Part shown: positions 40,875-48,905 of the stretch, in pieces | How positions within the stretch are numbered: position 1 is the first letter of the stretch | Layout of the letters: every line of letters starts with the position of its first letter | NCBI RefSeq assembly: GCF_009917485.1 | Contig: NZ_QZDT01000029.1 | Location: 1 to 54,886 of the forward strand | Direction: 5' to 3' | Origin: Parablautia muri | GTDB lineage: Bacteria; Bacillota; Clostridia; Lachnospirales; Lachnospiraceae | Length of the DNA stretch: 54,886 nucleotides | Made by a program: the position numbers and the translations under genes | The notes under the pieces: generated by a model | Told to the model about the DNA's origin: nothing | Database searches by the model: none | What the model saw: the letters and a program-made list of their open reading frames with translations, nothing else

Positions 40875-41723
40875 ATGAGTTTGGCAGATGAAATATTTGT
40901 AAATATGTGCAGGGATATTTTGGAGAATGGGACCAGCACGGAGGGGGAGAAGGTGCGGCCCCATTGGGAGGATGGATCTAAGGCTTACACAATTAAGAAA
41001 TTTGGTGTGGTGAACCGGTATGATTTGTCAAAGGAATTTCCTATCATGACCCTGCGCAGGACGGCATTAAAGAGCGCTACGGACGAGATGCTGTGGATAT
41101 GGCAGCGAAAGTCCAACAATATAAAAGATTTAAACAGCCATATCTGGGATGAGTGGGCGGATGAAGATGGCTCTATTGGTAAGGCTTACGGGTATCAGAT
41201 GGGGGTGAAGCACCAGTATAAGGAGGGGAGGATGGACCAGGTGGACCGTGTGATTTATGACCTGAAAAATAATCCCTTCAGCCGCCGGATTATGACCAAT
41301 ATTTATGTGCATCAGGATTTGCATGAGATGAATTTGTACCCCTGCGCCTACAGTGTGACCTTTAATGTGACCCAGAAAAAGGGAGCGGACAGGCTTACCT
41401 TAAATGCAATTTTAAACCAGCGCTCCCAGGATGTGCTTACCGCCAATAACTGGAATGTGGTGCAGTATGCAGTGCTTATCCATATGTTGGCACAAGTGTG
41501 CGATATGGAGGCGGGAGAGCTTGTTCACGTGATTGCGGACGCTCATATTTATGACAGGCATGTGCCTATGGTAAGAGAGCTAATTAAAAGAACGCCATAT
41601 CCGGCTCCGGCGTTTGATTTAAACCCTGAGGTAAAGGATTTTTATCAGTTTACAAGAGATGATGTACGGGTGGAAAATTATGTGACAGGAGAGCAGATTC
41701 GGGATATACCTGTTGCAATTTAA
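40875..41723 (+). CDS. thyA: Thymidylate synthase
   Basis: A 282-residue ThyA that makes dTMP from dUMP with methylene-tetrahydrofolate. The nucleophile is Cys157 in LYPCAYSV, followed by LNAILNQRSQDVLTANNWNVVQYA (phosphate- and folate-binding region) and HIYDRHVP. The start at ATG 40875 gives MSLADEIF; the upstream frame from 40842 has no site. It is followed by folA after 36 bases, so the two form an operon. Confidence 0.95.
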   Translation: MSLADEIFVNMCRDILENGTSTEGEKVRPHWEDGSKAYTIKKFGVVNRYDLSKEFPIMTLRRTALKSATDEMLWIWQRKSNNIKDLNSHIWDEWADEDGSIGKAYGYQMGVKHQYKEGRMDQVDRVIYDLKNNPFSRRIMTNIYVHQDLHEMNLYPCAYSVTFNVTQKKGADRLTLNAILNQRSQDVLTANNWNVVQYAVLIHMLAQVCDMEAGELVHVIADAHIYDRHVPMVRELIKRTPYPAPAFDLNPEVKDFYQFTRDDVRVENYVTGEQIRDIPVAI

Positions 41724-41759
41724 AAGAAGCGGATAACGAAAAAAGGAGTTTATGCAAGT

Positions 41760-42251
41760 ATGAATCTGATTGTAGCGGTAGATGAAAATTGGGCCATTGG
41801 GAATCATAATGAGCTGCTGATTACGATTCCGGCAGACCATAAATTTTTCAGACAGGAAACCTCTGGCAAGGTGGTGGTGCTTGGCAGGAAAACCTTGGAG
41901 ACTTTTCCACAGGGACTTCCCTTAAAAAATCGTGTGAATATTATTATGTCAACCAACCGGGATTACAAGGTTAAGGACGCGGCGGTGGTTCACAGCTTGG
42001 AGGAATTGCTTAAGGAATTAAAGCAGTATGATACGCAGGATGTTTATGTGGTGGGCGGGGAGAGTATTTACAGGTTGCTTCTTCCCTACTGTAATGTGGC
42101 CCATGTGACGAAAATTGACCATGCTTATGCGGCGGATGCTTATTTTCCAAATCTGGATGAGCTGCCGGAGTGGGAGATTACGGCGGACAGTGAGGAGCAG
42201 ACGTATTTTGACATTACCTATCATTTCCTGAAATATGAGAGGGTAAGGTAG
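41760..42251 (+). CDS. folA: Dihydrofolate reductase
   Basis: A 163-residue DHFR: MNLIVAVDENWAIGNHNELL, then VVVLGRKTLETFP, then DVYVVGGESIYRLLLPY. It reduces the dihydrofolate made by the adjacent thymidylate synthase. The Asp27-equivalent acid is in PADHKFF. The start follows AAAAAAGGAG. Pairing thyA-folA in one transcript is common. Confidence 0.94.
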   Translation: MNLIVAVDENWAIGNHNELLITIPADHKFFRQETSGKVVVLGRKTLETFPQGLPLKNRVNIIMSTNRDYKVKDAAVVHSLEELLKELKQYDTQDVYVVGGESIYRLLLPYCNVAHVTKIDHAYAADAYFPNLDELPEWEITADSEEQTYFDITYHFLKYERVR

Positions 42252-42295
42252 GCAGGGTGTACGAAAGCAGACGACCAGAGAAAGGAGAGAAAGAA

Positions 42296-42480
42296 ATGGG
42301 AAGCGGAATAAGCAGGATGATACTTGATTTCCTGGTAATGGTGGTTTGATTTGCAGGCGGCTGTGTTAGAGCCAGCGTATAACGAAATTTTAAGCGAACT
42401 GCTGGGAGGGCAGGAAAAGACTGTAAAGTATAAGGATATGATGGAGGTAACAGAAGCAAAGATTGAGGAAATTCAATAGA
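42296..42480 (+). pseudogene. Small broken reading frame with good ribosome binding site
   Basis: AAAGGAGAGAAAGAA precedes ATG 42296, which encodes MGSGISRMILDFLVMVV and stops at 42347-42349. Two bases later (+1 frame) 42351-42480 encodes LQAAVLEPAYNEILSELLG and then EAKIEEIQ before a stop. Joining the two gives about 60 residues, so a single indel may have split a small gene. I recognise no family; a fluke of two short open frames is possible. Confidence 0.4.
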
Positions 42481-42580
42481 ACGTGCAGTGGGAGAGACTT
42501 TACACTTGAAAGCCCTTTTGTTATAATACAGGTATCAAATACAAGGTGTTTTGTTAGTATAAGAAAGCAGGTGATTGCTT

Positions 42581-42769
42581 ATGCCGAGTGCGGCAGATAT
42601 CATTAAAGATTATGTTACTGAATTTTCGAGATTACAAGATTGGATGATTCCGATTAAGGAAATAGCACCTGACACATATGATTCAATGTATAAGCGTTAT
42701 GTTGAATTAAAAGTCACGTTGTCAAGTTTAGGCGTTAATCTTACGCAGCTAGACAGAATAAAGGAGTAA
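42581..42769 (+). CDS. Small helical protein of unknown function
   Basis: A 62-residue soluble protein (MPSAADIIKDYVTEFSRLQD, then APDTYDSMYKRYVELKVTL, SSLGVNLTQLDRIKE). The start is ATG 42581 with GCAGGTG seven bases upstream. It looks mostly helical with a C-terminal SxxGVNLTxLDxIKE motif that I recall from small Lachnospiraceae proteins. No function is known to me. It follows the broken small frame and precedes a structured non-coding stretch. Confidence 0.6.
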   Translation: MPSAADIIKDYVTEFSRLQDWMIPIKEIAPDTYDSMYKRYVELKVTLSSLGVNLTQLDRIKE

Positions 42770-42774
42770 CGATT

Positions 42775-42909
42775 CAGCCAGGTCTGTGTATTTACTGCAA
42801 AGTCCGTAAGAAAGCCTGAATTTTAACGAGAGTGAATCCGGCCCTTCGCCGAAAGCGAACTTCTAATGGCCGGATTCAGTAACAGTTCGGCCGAAGGCTG
42901 AACTGTTAC
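42775..42909 (+). repeat. Structured non-coding element with repeat copy 2
   Basis: Bases 42781-42815 match 5302-5336 (28 of 35). Then GAATCCGGCC (42834-42843) pairs perfectly with GGCCGGATTC (42868-42877). Next, GTAACAGTTCGGCC and GGCTGAACTGTTAC (42879-42909) form a near-perfect stem around GAA. The combination looks like a small mobile or structural repeat. GTAACAGTTC also occurs at 10366-10375, the left flank of MITE copy 1. Confidence 0.5.
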
Positions 42910-43025
42910 CATAAAGGAATAAGGATGCCTTTGGGTCTATTGACTTTTGCGTAGAAAAGTATAATAATAAAAAAAGTTTAAAACACATTTATATCTACAG
43001 GAAAACGTAAGAGGAGTGCGGGATA

Positions 43026-44048
43026 ATGGAGAAGAAAAATATTGACTGGGCGAATCTTGGATTTTGCTATGTCCAGACGGATTACAGGTTTGTATCCAAT
43101 TACAAAAACGGCGCTTGGGACGAGGGCGTGCTGACAGAAGATGCCAATGTAGTCATGAACGAATGCGCATGTGTGCTGCAATATGCGCAGACCATATTTG
43201 AAGGTATGAAAGCTTACACCACGGCTGACGGACGAATTGTAACCTTCCGGCCGGATTTAAATGGCGAGAGAATGGAGCAGAGTGCGAAGCGTCTTGAGAT
43301 GCCCGTATTTCCTAAAGATAAATTTGTGGAGGCAGTACTTAAGACAATCCGTGCAAACGAGGCTTATGTGCCTCCTTACGGCAGCGGCGCAACGCTCTAT
43401 GTGCGTCCTTACATGTTCGGTATCAATTCGGTGATTGGTGTAAAGCCTGCGGATGAATACCAGTTCCGTGTGTTTACCACCCCGGTAGGGCCTTATTTTA
43501 AAGGCGGGGTTAAGCCTCTTACAATTCGCATCAGCGACTTTGACCGTGCGGCGCCAAATGGCACGGGACATATCAAGGCAGGTCTTAACTATGCAATGAG
43601 TTTACATGCAATTATGGACGCTCACAAACAAGGTTATGATGAAAATATGTATCTTGATGCAGCTACCAGAACAAAGGTGGAGGAGACTGGCGGGGCCAAC
43701 TTCCTATTTGTTACAAAGGACGGCAAGGTGGTGACACCTAAGTCAGAGAGCATCCTGCCTTCCATTACAAGACGCTCTCTTATGCAGGTTGCGAAAGAAT
43801 ATCTAGGACTGGAAGCAGAGGAGAGAGAAGTTTATGTGGATGAGCTTAAGGACTTTGCAGAGTGCGGTTTGTGCGGTACGGCAGCAGTTATTTCCCCGGT
43901 TGGAAAGGTAGTAGATCATGGGAAAGAAATCTGTTTCCCCAGCGGTATGGACCAGATGGGACCTGTGACCCGGAAGTTATACGAAACCCTTACAGGTATT
44001 CAGATGGGTACAATCAAAGCGCCTTTAGGATGGGTAGTGGAAGCATAA
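43026..44048 (+). CDS. ilvE: Branched-chain amino acid aminotransferase
   Basis: A 340-residue fold-type IV PLP aminotransferase that interconverts leucine, isoleucine and valine with their 2-oxo acids. FEGMKAYTTADGRI, LYVRPYMFG, the PLP Lys184 in HIKAGLNYAMSL, EETGGANFLF and GTAAVISPVG are class IV signatures. It is of the longer (ilvE type II, about 340-360 residues) kind. The start follows AAGAGGAGTG. It is preceded by the structured element and is monocistronic. Confidence 0.94.
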   Translation: MEKKNIDWANLGFCYVQTDYRFVSNYKNGAWDEGVLTEDANVVMNECACVLQYAQTIFEGMKAYTTADGRIVTFRPDLNGERMEQSAKRLEMPVFPKDKFVEAVLKTIRANEAYVPPYGSGATLYVRPYMFGINSVIGVKPADEYQFRVFTTPVGPYFKGGVKPLTIRISDFDRAAPNGTGHIKAGLNYAMSLHAIMDAHKQGYDENMYLDAATRTKVEETGGANFLFVTKDGKVVTPKSESILPSITRRSLMQVAKEYLGLEAEEREVYVDELKDFAECGLCGTAAVISPVGKVVDHGKEICFPSGMDQMGPVTRKLYETLTGIQMGTIKAPLGWVVEA

Positions 44049-44351
44049 TCAGTGTAATTGTGAAATCTTATTCGTTTATCCACCCTGTTCCCCATGCCGC
44101 TGCAAAGCAGCGGCATAAAACCGGGTGAATTAGCGTGGGTTATACTAGAATGGACAATGGAAAATAAGGCGTTCAGGCTGTTAGTTTGAATGCCTTTTTG
44201 GTAGAGGAATAAAGGAAAGGGATTCAAGGAATTGCGAAACCGGGGGATGTGAGAACGTTTGGCTGACAGATCCAGTCAATGTGTTTTCGGACCCTTGACT
44301 TCGCAATTATTTGTCATTGGAAAATACAAGGAGACATAAAGGAGATATTTT
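44049..44351. other. Intergenic region with nested hairpin and possible larB leader
   Basis: A 303-base stretch. ATGCCGCTGC/GCAGCGGCAT with loop AAA (44094-44116) lies inside a CACCC/GGGTG outer pair, a likely terminator-type structure after ilvE but without T-tract. Further on AATTGCGAA (44230-44238) and TTCGCAATT (44300-44308) enclose 61 bases, which could be a structured larB leader. The ribosome binding site AAGGAG precedes GTG 44352. Confidence 0.5.
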
Positions 44352-45110
44352 GTGGAGGCAAGAGAAGTATTAGAGCAGGTGAAGGCAGGAAAGATTTCGA
44401 TAGAAGATGCGGAGAAGTACTTTAAAAAGCAGCCCTTTGAGGAGATGGGTTATGCGAAGCTTGATACACACCGGGAAATTCGTTCCGGGTTTCCGGAGGT
44501 AGTTTATTGCAGCGGAAAGCCGGACGAGTATTTGGCGAATATTTATGTCCGGTTATTGGAACAAAATGGAGAAGTGTTTGGAACTAGGGCTAATCCCCAT
44601 CAGTACGAGGTGGTTAAGGAGGTGCTTCCTGAAATTACCTACGATACGGTATCTCATATTCTCAAGATGGAAAAGCCGGATAAGAAGCGGTATGGAAAAA
44701 TTGCAGTCTGCACCGCAGGCACAGCGGATATTCCAGTTGCGGAGGAGGCTGCCCAGACAGCAGAATATTTTGGCGCAAGGGTGGAACGGATTTATGATGT
44801 AGGCGTCAGCGGTCTGCACAGGCTTATTTCGCGTCTTGATGTGATTCAGGAGGCAAACTGCGTGGTGGCGGTGGCCGGAATGGAGGGAGCGCTTGCCAGT
44901 GTGCTTGGAGGACTGGTGAGCAGACCGGTGATTGCGGTTCCCACATCGGTGGGATATGGAGCAAGCATGCACGGCCTTTCAGCGCTCCTTACCATGATTA
45001 ATTCCTGTGCCAATGGGATAGCGGTGGTGAATATTGATAATGGATATGGAGCGGGTTACATTGCCACACAGATTAATCGATTAGGATGCAGACAGGAAGC
45101 TTACGTATAG
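44352..45110 (+). CDS. larB: LarB, pyridinium-biscarboxylate mononucleotide synthase
   Basis: A 252-residue LarB, starting at GTG 44352 after AAGGAG. It carboxylates and hydrolyses nicotinic acid adenine dinucleotide, the first step of nickel-pincer cofactor synthesis. The PurE-like C-terminal half has CTAGTADIPVAEEA, VAGMEGALASVLGGLV and PTSVGYGAS. The N-terminal DTHREIRSGFPEVVYCSGK is the LarB-specific part. It is followed by larC (gap 72 bases with a repeat) and larE; larA is absent from the window. Confidence 0.93.
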   Translation: MEAREVLEQVKAGKISIEDAEKYFKKQPFEEMGYAKLDTHREIRSGFPEVVYCSGKPDEYLANIYVRLLEQNGEVFGTRANPHQYEVVKEVLPEITYDTVSHILKMEKPDKKRYGKIAVCTAGTADIPVAEEAAQTAEYFGARVERIYDVGVSGLHRLISRLDVIQEANCVVAVAGMEGALASVLGGLVSRPVIAVPTSVGYGASMHGLSALLTMINSCANGIAVVNIDNGYGAGYIATQINRLGCRQEAYV

Positions 45111-45177
45111 TGTACTTCGTACACACAGCATGGTTTTGCATGCATACAATTTACAGGCTGCTGGTAAGAATGGAGGG
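45107..45177 (+). repeat. Twin-hairpin intergenic repeat, copy 2 of 2
   Basis: Second copy of the 7644-7712 repeat, beginning on the larB stop codon. GTGTAC-TTC-GTACAC (45110-45124) is a perfect hairpin here, and GCATG...CATGC forms the next. It extends to the larC ribosome binding site. Confidence 0.6.
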
Positions 45178-45182
45178 TTAAG

Positions 45183-46538
45183 ATGGGAAATACAGTATAT
45201 TTGGAATGCTATTCAGGAATCAGTGGAGACATGACGGTGGCGGCGCTTTTGGATGCAGGAGCGGACAGGCAGGCGCTGGAAAAGGCGCTTAGAAGCCTTC
45301 CGGTACATGGATATGAGGTGGAGGTAAGCAGGGTAAAAAAGGCAGGGCTTGATGTGTGTGATTTTCATGTCCGGTTGGATGCGGAATTCGAAAATCATGA
45401 CCATGATATGGAATATCTGCATGGACATTCCCATAGCCATGAACAGGAGCGCGTTCATCCTCACGAGAATCATTATCACGATGAGGAAGCCCATAACCAT
45501 ACACATGCTCACGAGCACCACCATTCGCATACGCACGGAGGGCATACTCATACCGGGCTAAAAGAAATCATGGATATCATTGGACAGGGACAGCTCAGTG
45601 ACAGGGCAAAGGAGACAGCCGTTCAGATTTTCCAGGTTTTGGCGAAGGCAGAGGCTAAAGCCCATGGAGTCCCCATAGAAGAAGTGCATTTCCATGAGGT
45701 TGGGGCAGTAGACTCCATTGTAGATATTGTGGCAGTGGCCGTATGTCTGGATAATCTGGATATCACAGAAGTGATAGTGCCTTTTTTATGCGAAGGAACA
45801 GGTACAGTAAGGTGCCAGCACGGTATTTTGCCTATTCCGGTGCCGGCAGTGGCTCATATTGTGGAAGCCCATCAGCTTCCTGTTAGGCTTACGGAGGTGG
45901 AAGGAGAGCTGGTTACGCCTACAGGAGCAGCGATTGTGGCGGCGATCAGGACAGGCTCTGAGCTTCCAAAACAGTTTGTAATCAACAAGATTGGAATTGG
46001 GGCTGGAAAGCGGAATTATGAAAGACCCAGCCTGCTGCGTGCCATGTTGATTCAGGAAAAGAATACATGTCAAAGCGAAAGCTTAGAGGAAAGCCTGAAA
46101 AAGGAAGATTTTATTTATAAGCTGGAGACAAATATTGATGATTGCACCGGGGAAGCGCTGGGGTATACGATGGACAAATTGATGAATGCAGGTGCCAGAG
46201 ATGTACATTTTCTTCCTGTTTATATGAAGAAAAACAGGCCGGCTTATGAGCTTACCGTGATTTGCGATGAAGAACGGATGAAAAAGCTTGAACAGATTAT
46301 CTTTCAGGAAACTACCACAATCGGAATACGCCGGGTTAAGATGGAACGCACGGTTCTGCCAAGAAAAAATGATGTTGTAAGGCTGCCGGATGGGGAGCTT
46401 AAGGTGAAAAGATGTGTGCTGCCGGATGGACAGGAGCGGTGCTATCCGGAATACGACAGTGTGGCAGCGCTGGCAGAAAAAAGTGGGAAATCTTTTTGGC
46501 AGATTATGAGTGCCTTTAAGCAAACGAGTGATACCTGA
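45183..46538 (+). CDS. larC: LarC, nickel insertion protein
   Basis: A 451-residue LarC that loads nickel into the pincer nucleotide using CTP. The N-terminus LECYSGISGDMTVAALLDAGAD is the family hallmark, with EEVHFHEVGAVDSIVDI and ETNIDDCTGEALGYTMDKLM further on. A His-rich stretch (about residues 65-125, HDHD, HSHSHEQE, HTHAHEHHHSHTHGG) probably stores or hands over nickel. In some bacteria larC is split into two frames needing a frameshift; here it is one continuous frame. The start is ATG 45183 after GGAGG. Confidence 0.94.
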   Translation: MGNTVYLECYSGISGDMTVAALLDAGADRQALEKALRSLPVHGYEVEVSRVKKAGLDVCDFHVRLDAEFENHDHDMEYLHGHSHSHEQERVHPHENHYHDEEAHNHTHAHEHHHSHTHGGHTHTGLKEIMDIIGQGQLSDRAKETAVQIFQVLAKAEAKAHGVPIEEVHFHEVGAVDSIVDIVAVAVCLDNLDITEVIVPFLCEGTGTVRCQHGILPIPVPAVAHIVEAHQLPVRLTEVEGELVTPTGAAIVAAIRTGSELPKQFVINKIGIGAGKRNYERPSLLRAMLIQEKNTCQSESLEESLKKEDFIYKLETNIDDCTGEALGYTMDKLMNAGARDVHFLPVYMKKNRPAYELTVICDEERMKKLEQIIFQETTTIGIRRVKMERTVLPRKNDVVRLPDGELKVKRCVLPDGQERCYPEYDSVAALAEKSGKSFWQIMSAFKQTSDT

Positions 46539-46608
46539 AAGGGGAAGGAGTAAACTTTATTGGCATCAGTATGGCAGGGAAAACCTGCCGCATGCAGGGG
46601 GTATGGGG

Positions 46609-47436
46609 ATGATAGAGGATGGGTATTTGGTAAAAAAGGAAAAGCTTCTTACGCTTATCAATCAATATGTATGTGAGGATATTATGGTTGCTTTTTCCGG
46701 CGGTGTGGACAGCGCCTTCGTACTGAAAATGGCCTGTAACGAAGCGGAGAAAACCGGGAAGCAGGTGTATGCGGTGACCATACACACCAGACTGCATCCG
46801 GTGAAGGAGCTGGAAGAAACAAAGGAGTTATGCGGAGAAATTGGGGCCAGACATATTATTCTTAAGGTGGATGAGCTTAAGGAAGCAGGCATCATGGACA
46901 ACCCGGTTAACCGCTGTTATCTGTGCAAAAAGCTGATATTCCTGAAAATAAAAGAAAAGGCGGCGGAGCTTGGGATACGGACTATTTTGGAGGGAACCAA
47001 TGAGGATGATCTTCATGTGTACCGTCCCGGAATCAAGGCTTTGCATGAGCTTGGAATTATAAGTCCGCTTGCGGATGCAGGCCTTTGTAAGAAAGAGGTG
47101 AGGGCATTGGCGGCAGCCTATGGTTTAAAGACATCATCGAAGCCGTCTGCACCGTGTCTGGCTACCAGATTCCCTTACGGGACAACACTTGATTATGAAA
47201 AGCTGGCCCAGGTGGAGCAGGGAGAGGCCTATTTAAAAAATCTAGGTTTACATAATGTCAGACTTAGAGTCCATGATGACATAGCTCGGATTGAGGTGGA
47301 TGAAGATGCTTTTGGAGTATTGACAAGCCATGGAAAGGAAATTGCTGTACACCTAAAGGAGCTGGGATATGTTTACATAACATTGGATTTAGAAGGATTC
47401 CGCTCAGGCAGTATGGATGTAAAGCTGGCGCTTTAA
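46609..47436 (+). CDS. larE: LarE, ATP-dependent sulfur transferase (three-Cys type)
   Basis: A 275-residue PP-loop enzyme that turns the two carboxylates of the pincer precursor into thiocarboxylates. The PP-loop is AFSGGVDSAF (Ser30-Ser35). Cys103 and Cys106 in NRCYLCKK and Cys183 in APCLATRF give three Cys, the pattern of [4Fe-4S] LarE enzymes, which are catalytic. LarE with the single Cys donates its own sulfur. ATG 46609 follows GGGGG by seven bases; 46603 is possible. The frame upstream to 46510 overlaps larC and carries a GGCAGG/CCTGCC hairpin (46573-46589). Confidence 0.88.
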   Translation: MIEDGYLVKKEKLLTLINQYVCEDIMVAFSGGVDSAFVLKMACNEAEKTGKQVYAVTIHTRLHPVKELEETKELCGEIGARHIILKVDELKEAGIMDNPVNRCYLCKKLIFLKIKEKAAELGIRTILEGTNEDDLHVYRPGIKALHELGIISPLADAGLCKKEVRALAAAYGLKTSSKPSAPCLATRFPYGTTLDYEKLAQVEQGEAYLKNLGLHNVRLRVHDDIARIEVDEDAFGVLTSHGKEIAVHLKELGYVYITLDLEGFRSGSMDVKLAL

Positions 47437-47462
47437 GGAAAAGCAGGAAGGAAAGTGATAGG

Positions 47463-48614
47463 ATGAAGTACAGAGAATTAAAGAGATGTAACAATCTAAA
47501 AGTGAGCGAGATTGCGTTGGGATGTGAGGGATTTGTGGATAAGACACCGGAAGAATTTAAAGAAATGCTGGACAGAGCGCTTTCTCTTGGTATGAATTTT
47601 ATTGATATGTATACGCCCAATCCCACTTTCAGAGATAATTTAGGCGCGGCTATGAGGGGCAGGAGGGAAAAGCTTGTGCTGCAGGGGCATATTTGCTCTG
47701 TGTGGGAGAACGGAGAGTACCTTAGGACGAGAGATATAGAAAAGACAAAGGCAGGCTTTGAAGAACAGCTGCAAAGATTGGGAACAGATTATCTGGATAT
47801 TGGGATGATTCATTATGTGGATGCAGAAAAGGATTTTGAAGAAGTGTTTCACGGGGCTGTCATTGAATACTGTAAAGAATTAAAGGCGCAGGGCAAAATC
47901 CATGGGATTGGACTCAGTTCTCATAATCCTGTGGTTGCGCGCAAGGCGGTGGAGACAGGTTTGGTTGATGTACTGATGTTTTCTGCCAATGCCGCTTATG
48001 ATATGCAGCCGGCAAGCGAGGATTGTAATGATTTGTTTGAGATGGCAAGCTATCAGAATGGTTTTGTAGGAATGGATCCTGATAGAAAGGCTTTGTATGA
48101 GCTGTGCGAGCGGGAAGGCGTTGCCATTGATGTCATGAAGGTGTTCGGAGGCGGAGATATGCTAAACGAACAGCTTTCTCCCTTTGGCGTGGCCTTCAAT
48201 GTGTATCAGTGCATAGAATATTGTCTGACAAGGCCGGGAGTCGTTTCCATTATGGCTGGCTGTCACAGTGTCAGTGAGATAGAGAAGATGGCTTCTTACT
48301 ATGAGGCTTCCAGGCAGGAGAGAGATTATTCTCTTGTTTTATCCCGGATGGATAAATTTAAATTCCAGGGAAATTGTATGTACTGCGGTCACTGCGCGCC
48401 ATGCAGCGTAGGGATTCATGTGGCGGATGTCAACAAGTACCTGAATCTCTGCCTGGCACAGGGCGCGGTGCCTGAGACAGTGGCGGATCACTACAAACTC
48501 TTGGCCCATCATGCATCAGACTGTGTTGCCTGTGGCAGATGCGAGCGTAATTGTCCTTTTGGTGTGGGGATTATTGAGAAGATGAAGAAGGCCGTAGAGG
48601 TATTTGGATATTAA
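47463..48614 (+). CDS. Aldo/keto reductase with C-terminal 4Fe-4S domain
   Basis: A 383-residue protein. Residues 1-285 form an aldo/keto reductase barrel (LKVSEIALGCEGF, GMNFIDMYTPNPTFRDNLG, LGTDYLDIGMIHY, GIGLSSHN). Asp48 and Tyr50 are visible but the classical Lys is not obvious. The C-terminal part has two clusters: CMYCGHCAPC and DCVACGRCERNCPFG. Such proteins are common in anaerobes with unknown substrates. It follows larE by 26 bases in the same direction, so it is probably in the larBCE transcript. A bidirectional hairpin terminator lies 130 bases later. Confidence 0.85.
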   Translation: MKYRELKRCNNLKVSEIALGCEGFVDKTPEEFKEMLDRALSLGMNFIDMYTPNPTFRDNLGAAMRGRREKLVLQGHICSVWENGEYLRTRDIEKTKAGFEEQLQRLGTDYLDIGMIHYVDAEKDFEEVFHGAVIEYCKELKAQGKIHGIGLSSHNPVVARKAVETGLVDVLMFSANAAYDMQPASEDCNDLFEMASYQNGFVGMDPDRKALYELCEREGVAIDVMKVFGGGDMLNEQLSPFGVAFNVYQCIEYCLTRPGVVSIMAGCHSVSEIEKMASYYEASRQERDYSLVLSRMDKFKFQGNCMYCGHCAPCSVGIHVADVNKYLNLCLAQGAVPETVADHYKLLAHHASDCVACGRCERNCPFGVGIIEKMKKAVEVFGY

Positions 48615-48742
48615 AGAAATGTGCGGCTATGCTTCTGGCTGCGTTCCGGAAAGATATCTATAATTAAAACTTATAATCTTTATAATAAATATTGATTTTA
48701 CTTATGATTATGCCAGGAGTATAATCAAAAAGTAAGAAGCTG

Positions 48743-48779
48743 ATAATAAAAGCAGGTTTTTACAGCCTGCTTTTATTAT
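48743..48779 (+). terminator. Terminator of the lar operon
   Basis: ATAATAAAAGCAGG (48743-48756) and its exact complement (48766-48779) make a 14-bp stem; the G+C core is flanked by A- and T-runs, so it can work in both directions. Confidence 0.8.
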
Positions 48780-48841
48780 GTGGAATATTCATAAAGACAG
48801 CAAGGGAGAATGCAGGATAAGGTTGAAAGAATTGTATTTTT

Positions 48842-48897
48842 TCAACCGCAAATTTGTGCTTGAGCGCACAAATTCGCACATTGAGAAAGGAGCATGG
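48842..48897 (+). repeat. Leader repeat with AATTTGTGC hairpin, copy 2 of 2
   Basis: Matches 35243-35296. AATTTGTGC and GCACAAATT flank a six-base loop. It ends in GAGAAAGGAGCATGG, nine bases before the purA start codon. Confidence 0.6.
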
Positions 48898-48905
48898 TTA
48901 TAAAA

